From assembly GCA_023205875.1 (NCBI GenBank), contig CP060755.1:744001-808000 (forward strand): a DNA stretch of 64,000 nt, written 5' to 3'. The position numbers and the translations under genes were made by a program. The stretch comes from Chloropicon primus. Lineage: Eukaryota; Chlorophyta; Chloropicophyceae; Chloropicales; Chloropicaceae. The notes under the pieces are model-generated. The model was not told where the DNA came from, did no database searches, and saw only the letters and a list, made by a program, of their open reading frames with translations. Positions 49,391 through 58,457 of this stretch are shown piece by piece; within the stretch, counting starts at the first letter, position 1, and every line of letters begins with the position of its first letter.

Positions 49391-52259
49391 CTACGCAATT
49401 CCTGCTGGGGTATCACTGAGCTCGACCTTCATGGTCTCAGAGCCGTTCAAGACAGTGATATTTCCCTCAGGGTCGACATCCATGATAATAGAATCCCCTT
49501 CTCTGATGTCCCCGGCCAGCATCTTCTCAGCGAGGCCATCCTCCATGAGTCTCATGATGGCTCTTCTGAGAGGCCTGGCACCGTAAGCTGGGTTGAAGCC
49601 CTCGTCCACAAGTCTATCCTTGAACCTCTCGGTGACATCAAGAGTGATGCCCTTCTCCTCCGTTCTGCTGAAGACGTCCTTCAACATAATGTCGGCGATC
49701 TCCTTGACCTCAGACTTGGTGAGCTGCCTGAACACGATGATCTCGTCCAATCTGTTCAAGAACTCTGGCCTGAAGTACTGCTTCAGCTCCTCGTTCACCA
49801 AGGTCTTAATTCTGTTGTAGGACTGCTCGTCCTGGTCGTCGGTTGGCAGCTGGAAGCCAAGCTGCATGCCACCCTTCTCGATGACACTGCTACCCACGTT
49901 AGAGGTCATGATCAGCAAAACATTCTTGAAGTCCACTGTCCTTCCCTTGGAGTCGGTCAGCCTACCGTCCTCCAAGATCTGAAGCATCATGTTGAACACA
50001 TCTGGATGAGCCTTCTCGATCTCATCGAAGAGGACCACGGTGTATGGCCTTCTGCGGACGGCCTCGGTAAGCTGTCCACCCTCGTTGTATCCCACATAAC
50101 CTGGTGGGGAACCAATGAGCTTGCTCACCGTGTGCCTCTCCATGAACTCAGACATGTCAAGCCTCACCATGGCTTCCTCGGATCCGAAGTAGTAGGAAGC
50201 AAGAGACTTCGCCAGTTCCGACTTGCCAACACCAGTTGGTCCAGAGAAAATGAACGATGCAATAGGCCTGTTGGGGTTCTTCAGGCCAACTCTTGCCCTT
50301 CTGATGGCCTTCGAGATGGCAACCACGGCCTCCTCCTGGCCGATGACCCTGTTGTGGAGGGTATCCTCCATCTTCAAGAGCCTCTCGCTCTCGTCGCTCG
50401 ACACCTTCTCCACTGGGATTCCAGTCCAGCTGGCAACAATGTTGGAGATGTCAGTCTCAGTGACCACCGGTCCTGTCTCGCCAGCAGCCTCATCCTCTGC
50501 CTGGGTCTCGTCCTTGTTCTTCTGGGTGATCGCCTCGATCTGGGCCTTGAGCTCCATCTCTCTGTCCCTGAGCTGGCCAGCCTTCTCAAAGTCCTGCCCC
50601 CTCACCGCGGCGTCCTTCTCCTTGAGAAGGGCCCTGAGCTCCTTGTCGAGCTCCTTGGCCTCCTCTGGAAGCTGGGCGTGTCTCAGCCTAACCCTCGATC
50701 CAGCCTCGTCGATCAGGTCAATCGCCTTGTCGGGCAAGAACCTGTCACTGATGTACTGGTACGAGTACTGGGCGGCAGCCTCGAGGGCCTCGTCAGTGTA
50801 CCTGAGCTTGTGGTGCATCTCGTACCTCTCCCTGAGTCCAGACAAAATCTGAACGGTCTCCTCGACACTTGGCTCCGGGACGTTGACGGGCTGGAACCTT
50901 CTCTCGAGGGCTGGGTCCTTCTCGATATGCTTCCTGTACTCGTCAATGGTGGTGGCACCAATGCACTGGAGCTCTCCTCTGGCGAGGGCCGGCTTGAGGA
51001 TGTTGGCGGCGTCGATGGCACCCTCGGCGGCACCTGCGCCGATGAGCGTGTGCACCTCGTCGATCACGAGAATGATGTCATCGCTCTGCTTGATCTCCTC
51101 CATGAGCTTCTTCAGCCTCTCCTCGAACTCTCCCCTGTACTTGGTACCGGCGACGAGCAGGCCCATGTCCAAAGCAATGACCTGCTTCCCCTCGATGGTC
51201 TCAGGGACGTCTCCCCCGGCGATCATCTGCGCAAGGCCCTCGGCAATGGCAGTCTTACCCACGCCAGGCTCACCGATCAGGCAAGGGTTGTTCTTGGTCC
51301 TCCTTCCCAAGATCTGGGTGACCCTCTGGATCTCGTTGGCCCTTCCGACCACCGGGTCGAGCTTTCCTTCCTGAGCCTGCTTGGTCAGGTTGGTGCCGTA
51401 CTCCTCCAGGGTTGGGAGCTTGGAGTTTCCGGAGGCCCCGACTCCGGCGCCGACCTGCTCCTTCTCCTCTCCCACCATCTTGATGACCTGGGTGCGGATC
51501 TTCGTCGCGTCTGCGCCGAGGTTCTCCAAGACGCGGGCGGCGACACCCTCCCCCTCACGCAGGAGGCCGAGGAGCAGGTGCTCCGTGCCGATGTAGTGGT
51601 GCCCGAGGTGGCGGGCCTCCTCGAGACTGAGCTCCAAAACGCGCTTGGCCCTCGGGGTGAACGGGATCTCCACCGCCACGAACCCGCTGCCCCTGCCGAT
51701 GATCTTCTCCACCTCCACGCGGGCGTCCTTCAAGTTCACGCCCTGGGACTTGAGCACCTTGGCCGCGATGCCAGTTCCCTCGCCGATCATGCCCAGCAGC
51801 AGCTGCTCCGTGCCCACGAAGTTGTGCCCGAGACGGCGAGCCTGTTCTCGTAGTACGATCACGAGCAAGGAGAAAGGGTCAGAGAAGGGCAAGAACGGGA
51901 CTGCTGGGCGGAGGGAGAAGAGCGAAGAGCGAAGAACTTACCTCCTCCTGCGCAAGCATAACGACCTTGATTGCTTTTTCTGTGAACCTCTCGAACATGG
52001 CCTTGGTGACGACCCTGCCGCTCCTTCCCTTCCCGGACGAGGGAGCGGGCGCCCCCGCCGCGACGGACGCGCCGAAGAATCCCGTCACGCTCTGCTTCCT
52101 TCCAAGCCCCGGCGCCACGTTTGTCCTCAAACCAAAGCTCGCCCTCGTCATGGTCGTCGCCGTGGCTCTTGGCATGGCCGTAGTCGCGTGGGTCCTCGCA
52201 TGGACGCCGACGCCGCGCCTTCCCTGGCCAGCTCTTTTCATCGCCGCACTCGTCTTCAT
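49391..52259 (-). CDS. CLPC: ClpC, plastid Hsp100 chaperone
   Basis: Exon 52259-51942 (106 codons) and exon 51841-49391, phase 0 across a 100-bp intron (GAGGAG|gtaagt to gagaacag|GCT), give 922 residues. The join restores the diagnostic [30 protein letters not shown]. The leader (~90 residues, Arg/Ala/Thr-rich) is a plastid transit peptide. Two Clp_N repeats follow. AAA1 has Walker [10 protein letters not shown] near residue 296 and [20 protein letters not shown]-like coiled segment lies near 520. AAA2 has [14 protein letters not shown] near 640 and [16 protein letters not shown]. The C-terminal region includes [13 protein letters not shown]. ClpC feeds substrates to the stromal ClpP protease and aids TIC import. 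It is highly conserved. Confidence 0.97.
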
Positions 52260-52821
52260 CCTTCCAACCTCTCCTCACCCTCAGCGCTCAACACACACAC
52301 ACACACACACCAAGACAAGACAAGACGCTCCTCTCTTGCGCGCGCGATCGATCGCGTTCTCCCTCGCCGCAACTCGCTCCTCGCTCGGCTTCCCTCTCCG
52401 CTCCGGAGGAGAAGAGGAGGGCACAAGATCGAAGTGGTAAATCCATCTTAACGGAGGGGGAAAAGGAGTTTCTTTTTGGGGGGGGAAACGTCATCCGAAC
52501 GATTAGAGTAGATTTCCCGTCTTGGACTCGACGTTCTGTTTTGGATAGAGGCCGAGACAAGATAGGGACGAGCGAGGCTTCCGGGCCTCAAGCAGGGGGA
52601 CAGGTGGAAGCTGGATTGTTGTTATGGAGGACGGGACGCTTCCTGTTTCTGTTCGGTCAAGGGGCCTGACCTTTTTTGGTTTGATTGGCACGTGCACTAC
52701 ATTGATCTTACATACACTTTACACTGCTCCCCTCCTCTGAAACACGACCTAAAAAAAAAAAGACAACCAACACCAACCCAGGGTCTCCTCTTGAACCCGG
52801 TGTCCTCAGATCCTCAGATCC
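52260..52821. other. intergenic, ClpC promoter side
   Basis: 562 bp between the ClpC start and the PI4K stop. It has a (CA)n run at about 52291-52310 and an A-run at 52752-52761. No gene was recognised. Confidence 0.45.
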
Positions 52822-54741
52822 TCAGACCGGAGCAGAGGTTCCCAAGTGCGCCTGAGCCCTGACGTCCAGAGTTTTCCAGCTCCCCTGCTCCAGGCACCTC
52901 TCCACCTCCCCGAAGAGGATCTTGCAGAAGAGATGCCACGTGTCGGCGTCCATGTCGCTGAACAGGCCCTTGAGCTCCCTGCTCGGCATGTCGCAGCTGA
53001 CGGGCTTGGCCCGAAGCATGTCCGAGGCGTGGGTGTGGTGGCACACGCTCTTGGCCCCGGTGAACTGCCAGGGCGAGGTCTCCACGCCGCACATCGACGA
53101 GTGCCTCCTGGAGATGTTGATCCTGGGGGACCTCGGGGTGCCCGACAAGGGGCTGCTGCTTCCGGCCTCGCACCCCCCGTGGAGGCCCTTGCCCACCCTG
53201 AGGGACTTGAGGGGGCTCACGGGGGAGAAGCCGGGGTACTCCAGAGCCTTCGCGCTCGGCGAGTCCGGGGAGTAGCTGCTCCTGCTGCTCGTCGAGAGCT
53301 GGGCGGGAGACAGGATGTCGTCCATCTCGAACATGCTGTCCTCCATGTCGCTGTCCTCAAAGTACCCCTCGTCGTCGTCGCCGCCGCCGCCGCGGCCTCC
53401 CGACCCCTCCTCGTCCGACTCCCTGAGGCTGTACCTCCTGTTGATCGAGGAGTTGAAAACGGCCTCCTCCTTGGCCAGGATGCAGAGCCTCTCCAGCTCG
53501 CTCTTCTCCTCGTCGAAGCCGGACATGGGGCTCGACATCACGGACCCGATCTCCGCGAGGTTCAGGCCCGCGCGGGCGCACATCTTGAGCAAGGTCGTCG
53601 AGACCTCCAGCAGCCTGAGGGACTGGACCCTGAGCATGGGCAGCTCCCTGTTCAGCATGGCGACGTCGGCCTTGTAGTCCAGCTTCTCGATGTACTCCAG
53701 CTCGCTCTCGGAGAAGGGCATGCTGGCCTGGGGCCAGTGCAGCCACTCAAAGTACACCGTCTCCAGGGTCTCCGGGAGGCAGAAGCCGTGGTCGATGGGG
53801 ACGAGGTCGACCGAGGGGAAGGAAAACGACTTGGACCCCCCTCCGCCGAAGTTCGGAACCGGCGCCCCGGCCTCCACGACCTGGTCCTTCTTGCACACCA
53901 GGATGTTCCCCGAGTGCCTGTCCGTGTTGAACAGCCTGATGTCCAGGATGCCGATCCTGTGGACCGCGTCCACGGGGAACATGGCAGTCCCGACGTCCGA
54001 GGCGTCGTACTGGTGCTCCACGAACTCCTGGATGGACACCAGCTTGGAGCGCTGCCTGGGCTGGCCCTGGTTGTGGTTGAAGACCCCGTGGGTCATCCTC
54101 GCCAGGGAGGTGCACGGCACCTGCGCAAAGTGCTGGTGGTCCAAGAGGTACGCCGCCGCCTCCCTCAGGCCGGCCTCCCCGACCCTCACCGTGGGCTTGA
54201 GCCCCGGGTCGCCGAGCCCCCTTCCCACGAAGCCCTTGGGGTTGTTCGGCGCCAGGGGCTCCTCGTCCGTCGGCTTCACCACCGCGACCTTCTTCCCAGT
54301 GTCGCTCTTGAACACGTAGCACCCGCCGAGGCCGTCCGTGAGGCACTCGGGCTCCACGCCGCTCTCGAACCCCCTGGTGATCTCCTGCACCATGCCCCTG
54401 AGCTTGGCCCTCGACTGGTACTGGCAGAGCGACTTGATGGAGGGCCGGATCCCCACCGCCGGCGGGGACGGGCTCCTCGACCTCGCCAACGCGCCAGGGC
54501 TGCAGTAGCTCCCGTCCTTTAAGCTGCAGTTGTTGCTGAAGCAGTTGGCGAGGTCGTCCTTCTCCGGGCTCGCGGGGGAGCTCAGGCACTCCGCCGAGGC
54601 GCTCCTCTTGTGCTTCAGCCCGTCGTGCTTGAGAAGAACCGGCACGTTGAAGCTCGCCACGTCCCTGTCCACGGTCAGGGTCAGGACCCCGTTGTCCGTC
54701 TGCACCAGAAGCTCGTTGTCCATTCTATTGTCCACCAACAT
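52822..54741 (-). CDS. Type II phosphatidylinositol 4-kinase gamma-like
   Basis: 639 residues from ATG at 54741 (MLVDNRMDNELLVQTDNG); an ATG at 54723 could also serve. The N-terminal ~60 residues form a ubiquitin-like beta-rich start (ELLVQTDNGVLTLTVDRDVASF), degenerate compared with plant PI4K-gamma. The PI3/4-kinase catalytic region spans about 135-425: GGCYVFKSDTGKKVAVVKPTDEEPLAPNNPKGF (in parts), GEAGLREAAAYLLDH, then IGILDIRLFNTDRHSGNILV as the catalytic loop and VPIDHGFCLPE in place of DFG. The C-terminal 200 residues are Ser/Asp-rich and disordered. It should phosphorylate PtdIns at position 4, though some plant members act as protein kinases. It is intronless. Confidence 0.9.
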   Translation of the reverse strand: MLVDNRMDNELLVQTDNGVLTLTVDRDVASFNVPVLLKHDGLKHKRSASAECLSSPASPEKDDLANCFSNNCSLKDGSYCSPGALARSRSPSPPAVGIRPSIKSLCQYQSRAKLRGMVQEITRGFESGVEPECLTDGLGGCYVFKSDTGKKVAVVKPTDEEPLAPNNPKGFVGRGLGDPGLKPTVRVGEAGLREAAAYLLDHQHFAQVPCTSLARMTHGVFNHNQGQPRQRSKLVSIQEFVEHQYDASDVGTAMFPVDAVHRIGILDIRLFNTDRHSGNILVCKKDQVVEAGAPVPNFGGGGSKSFSFPSVDLVPIDHGFCLPETLETVYFEWLHWPQASMPFSESELEYIEKLDYKADVAMLNRELPMLRVQSLRLLEVSTTLLKMCARAGLNLAEIGSVMSSPMSGFDEEKSELERLCILAKEEAVFNSSINRRYSLRESDEEGSGGRGGGGDDDEGYFEDSDMEDSMFEMDDILSPAQLSTSSRSSYSPDSPSAKALEYPGFSPVSPLKSLRVGKGLHGGCEAGSSSPLSGTPRSPRINISRRHSSMCGVETSPWQFTGAKSVCHHTHASDMLRAKPVSCDMPSRELKGLFSDMDADTWHLFCKILFGEVERCLEQGSWKTLDVRAQAHLGTSAPV

Positions 54742-55795
54742 TTTTCTTCTTCTTCCAGCACACCGCGTTGGTTCCTTCTTCTTCTCCTTCTTCTTCTAAC
54801 AAGAGCGAGCCGGCAAGTTGTTCGTCCGCTCTCGCTTCTTCTTGCGGGCGAACGCTTTCCCTTCTACTCGCTCGCCCTCTCCTAAAAAAAACTATTCCTT
54901 CGCTCGAACGAAGCTTCCAAATTCTTCTTCCACCTTCTCTTTGCGTGTCACATGCTATAGCTCATGGGCCCGTCCGTCGCTCCCTTCTCCTCTCCTCTCC
55001 TCTAACCGATCAATCCCTAGCGATCAGATCAGTTACCATGCGCGCGAGCACGAGAGTCGCGAACACGAGCTCCGCCTCGAGCTCAACCCTCGTCCCACCT
55101 TTGCTCTTCCTCTCAGGTTCAGCGAACCGACGAGAAAGAAGAAAAACGAACCGCGCACCGCACCGCTCCGCGCGAGAAAGAAAACAAGCGAGCGCGCACC
55201 CTCCTCGAAACGAGAAAAAAAAAGGCCCACGACTCGGTCGTCGACCCTCCCTCGCTTCGTCCGAGCGCCAGGTCGCGCTCCTCCGCTCGCCCCTTCCCTT
55301 CCTCTTTCTCTTTTTTCCCTTCCTCGTGTGCTACTGCCTCGCGTCACTCACTCGAGCCGAGCGAGGGGGGAGACGAAGCTCGTTGAAATCGACTATCCAA
55401 AATCATCGAAGGAGGAGGAGGAGGCACGTGGGCGTGAGGTGCTAAGACCGAGGTGCTACAGGGGGGAAGAAGGTGTGGATAGAGCCAAGAGAGAATCCAT
55501 CCTTCTCAGGAGAGAAGAGCCTCAAGGTGGTTTTCCGTTTGAGCTAAGCTAATGGGCCCATTACGACACGTGTCTTTTGTTATTCTAATTGTTTTTTGAA
55601 GAACAAGACAAGACAAGATCTTCTTCTTCCTCCTTATTTGGACAAAGACCTGAAAAGAAGGGCTTGTCTTGACGATGAATCTTGACGAGATGATCGATGC
55701 TTAACACCTGCTTTTACTACAAACAACGTCTTCTTCCTAGTTTATTTCTTCTTCTTCTTCTTCCTGATGATCTGATCCTCCTCCACCTCACTCCC
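54742..55795. other. gene-poor interval
   Basis: 1.05 kb between the PI4K start and the HDS stop. It has TTCTTC runs (54777-54800) and CTTCTTCTT runs near 55738-55764. Long plus-strand frames here are Ser/Arg-rich without domain signals and overlap one another, so none is called. Confidence 0.5.
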
Positions 55796-58039
55796 TCACA
55801 CGCTCGCGCTCTCCATCTCCACGCTCTCCTCCTCCTCGGGCTCGGGCTCCACCCAACGGCCGTACTCCTTGATCAGGTCGATGAGCTCGTCCACGGCCTC
55901 GTCCATCTTGACGCCCTTCCTGACGACATCCTTCTCGACGTAGAGGTCGATCTTGCCGGGGACCGTGCCGACGTACCCAAAGTCCGCGTCCGCCATCTCC
56001 CCCGGGCCGTTCACGATGCACCCCATGATCGCGATGGTCACCCCCGGGAGGTGCCCCGTCTTCTGCTGGATGGCGTTCGTGACCTCCTGCAGGTCGAAGA
56101 GCGTCCTGCCGCAGCTGGGGCAGCTCACGTAGTCCGTCTTGGTGCTCCTCATGCGGCAGCCCTGGAGGAGGCCGAAGCTGGTGAGCCGGACGAACTCCGT
56201 GGGGAAGCTCCTGTTCTCGATGATCACGCCGTCCCCGAGGCCGTCCACCAGGAGGGCCCCGCACTCCGTCCCCCCCCGGATGATGATGTCGTCCTTGTGG
56301 TCCCCCTCCAGCTCTAGGTGGTGCAGGACCGCGGCGTCGACCTCGTTGGCCGCCAGGAGCTCGAAGAACTTCCTCGAGACGTGGACCCTGCTCTCCGAGT
56401 CGCGGACCTTGAGGAACACGCACACCGCGCCGGCCTGCTTGAGGAGCCTCACGTCCTCCTCGGTCTCGGCGCCCGTGCACGCCAGGGCAAAGTCCTTGAT
56501 GCCCTCCGGCAGGAGGCCGCTTGCCGCGCCCCCGGCGGCCTTGAACTCCTCCATGGACACGATGGCGACGGCGCCCCTCACGGCGTTCTTCCTGAGCTCC
56601 GAGAGGGGGGCGAAGAGTCCGACCTCGCCCTCCTGGAGCCTCCTGAGCGCGAGCATCGTCTGGGCGTCCGAGGGGTCTGGGAGCTCGTTCATGATGATCG
56701 AGTCCGAGGTCGCGATGTCCTTGAAGGGCAGGCCGAGGACGAACTTGCAGCCGAGCTCCCTGTACAGGAGGTCCGGGTTCTCAAAGTCCTTGAGGTCCAC
56801 GACCGTCATGACGCTGCCGTCCCGGTGCAGAGCCTTGCTCACGTCGTAGGGGGACTCCTCGTCCTCCGCCTCCTTCAGGGCGCCCTTTCGCTTCTCGAAG
56901 GACTTGAAGTCGCGGTGCGTCTCCGTGAAGGGGCTTGTCCCCATGCCCATGTCCGTGGCTTCCGCCCCCAGGAGGGCGAGCCTGGAGCAGGGCTCCATCT
57001 CCAGCTCGGGGTCCTCCGTGAGGGACACCCTGATGGTGTCCCCCAGCCCGTCCATGAGGAGGGTCCCGATGCCGATCGCGCTCTTCATGCGGCCGTCCTC
57101 GCCCTCCCCGGCCTCCGTGACCCCGAGGTGCAGGGGGTAGTTCCAGTCCAGCTTGTACATCTCCGACGCGAGGAGCCTGTACGCCTGGACCATCACGAGG
57201 GGGTTCGACGCCTTCATCGAGAACAGGAAGTTGTGGTAGTCGTGCTTGCGGCAGACGCGGGCGAACTCGAAGGCGGACTCCACCATCCCCCCGGGGGTGT
57301 CCCCGTAGTAGCTCAGGATCCTGGCCGAGAGGGAGCCGTGGTTCGTGCCGATGCGGATGGCCCTCCCGAGCTTCTTGCACTTCTCCACCAGCGGCGTGAA
57401 GATCTCCTCCATTTGCTCCACCTCCGCGTCGTACTCCTCCTGGGTCTCGTACGTCAGGTCGTCGAACTTCTTGATGCCGTCCGCAAAGTTTCCTGGGTTC
57501 ACCCTGATCTTCTCGAAAGCGTCGCAGACTCTCAGGGCGACCTTGGGGTTGAAGTGAATGTCCGCCACGAGGGGAGTGTCGTACCCGTACTTGAACAACT
57601 TCTCGCGGATGTGCATGCAGGCCTCGGCCTCCCTCCCTCCCTGGACCGTGATCCTCACAAGGTCAGCGCCGTTGTCCGCGCACTTCATCACCTGCTCCAC
57701 CGTCGCGTCCACGTTCTTGGTATCTGTCGTCGTCATCGTCTGCCTCGCGATAGGGTGCTCGCTCCCGATGGGCACGTTCCCCACCCACACCGTAGATGTA
57801 GGCCTCCGCTGGGTCTTGTAGATCGTCTCGCAGTACAACCCCTCCGGAAGAATGAGCTTCGGCGCACCAGCACCCTCCGCGGACCTCACCTTGCCACTCT
57901 TCCTCCATGCCTTTGCCTTGGAAGAAGAAGAAGAAGAAGAAGAAGAAGGTGAAGAAGCTTTGGAACAAGCTTTCCTCGCTCTCAAAACCCTCGCCGAGTT
58001 GTTCATGACCGCTGGACGGTGTGGTGTCACCCTCTCCAT
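55796..58039 (-). CDS. HDS: HDS / IspG: 4-hydroxy-3-methylbut-2-enyl diphosphate synthase, plastid
   Basis: 747 residues from ATG at 58039 (MERVTPHRPAVMNNSARVL); the open frame extends further upstream but into low-complexity sequence. The leader to about residue 50, with a serine run, is a plastid transit peptide. The enzyme carries out the penultimate MEP-pathway step, reductively converting MEcPP to HMBPP with a 4Fe-4S cluster. The TIM barrel starts at YCETIYKTQRRPTSTVWVGN. The plant-type insertion domain (A*) lies in the middle, explaining the length against about 370 for bacteria. Cluster ligands are visible near the C-terminus: VSCPSCGRTLFDLQ (two Cys), MGCIVNGPGEMADADFGYVG (Cys plus Glu). 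The gene is intronless. The plant-type architecture is a strong marker of a plastid-bearing host. Confidence 0.96.
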   Translation of the reverse strand: MERVTPHRPAVMNNSARVLRARKACSKASSPSSSSSSSSSKAKAWRKSGKVRSAEGAGAPKLILPEGLYCETIYKTQRRPTSTVWVGNVPIGSEHPIARQTMTTTDTKNVDATVEQVMKCADNGADLVRITVQGGREAEACMHIREKLFKYGYDTPLVADIHFNPKVALRVCDAFEKIRVNPGNFADGIKKFDDLTYETQEEYDAEVEQMEEIFTPLVEKCKKLGRAIRIGTNHGSLSARILSYYGDTPGGMVESAFEFARVCRKHDYHNFLFSMKASNPLVMVQAYRLLASEMYKLDWNYPLHLGVTEAGEGEDGRMKSAIGIGTLLMDGLGDTIRVSLTEDPELEMEPCSRLALLGAEATDMGMGTSPFTETHRDFKSFEKRKGALKEAEDEESPYDVSKALHRDGSVMTVVDLKDFENPDLLYRELGCKFVLGLPFKDIATSDSIIMNELPDPSDAQTMLALRRLQEGEVGLFAPLSELRKNAVRGAVAIVSMEEFKAAGGAASGLLPEGIKDFALACTGAETEEDVRLLKQAGAVCVFLKVRDSESRVHVSRKFFELLAANEVDAAVLHHLELEGDHKDDIIIRGGTECGALLVDGLGDGVIIENRSFPTEFVRLTSFGLLQGCRMRSTKTDYVSCPSCGRTLFDLQEVTNAIQQKTGHLPGVTIAIMGCIVNGPGEMADADFGYVGTVPGKIDLYVEKDVVRKGVKMDEAVDELIDLIKEYGRWVEPEPEEEESVEMESASV

Positions 58040-58457
58040 CGCCAAGACCCTCTCTCCCGTCGTCGACCTCGACCCACGCAACCAAAAAGCACGCAGCCTC
58101 TCGCCCTCCAGGATGAGAGACTCGATTATCGAGAATGGTTGGCGCTCCTTCGCCGGCGGAGTGCTCGTTTGACGAGAGAATTGCAAGCCTGACCTTGGGA
58201 TGGAGGGGTGGGAGGGAGGGGAGGGAGGGGAGGGATGAGGGACACCTGTTCCTTGTTCCTGTTCCTTTTTGCTCTCTCTTTGTTTGTTTGTTTGTTGTTC
58301 ATTGGCACCAACCACTGACTGAATGAGTGAGGGACAAGGGACAAGGAATGGAATGCTTACAGGTGAAGAATTACGGATGAAGAAAGGGTGACTTTAATTC
58401 ATTCGATATAATTATTGTCTCTCTCTCTCTCTCTGTCTTTTGTCTGGCTTCTTAGGT
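58040..58457. other. intergenic, HDS upstream region
   Basis: 418 bp between the HDS start and the next minus-strand stop. It includes a GGGAGGGGA array near 58209-58232, a TTTG run near 58279-58291, and a CTCTCTC tract near 58418-58432. No gene was recognised. Confidence 0.45.

Noticed and set aside
54768-55445. 225-codon plus-strand frame between PI4K and HDS
   Set aside because: Ser/Arg/Lys-rich with no recognisable domain; overlaps equally long frames in other phases.
58040-58315. N-terminal extension of HDS
   Set aside because: Open but without a convincing ATG, Lys/Gln/Pro-rich; ATG 58039 gives a sensible transit peptide and family length.
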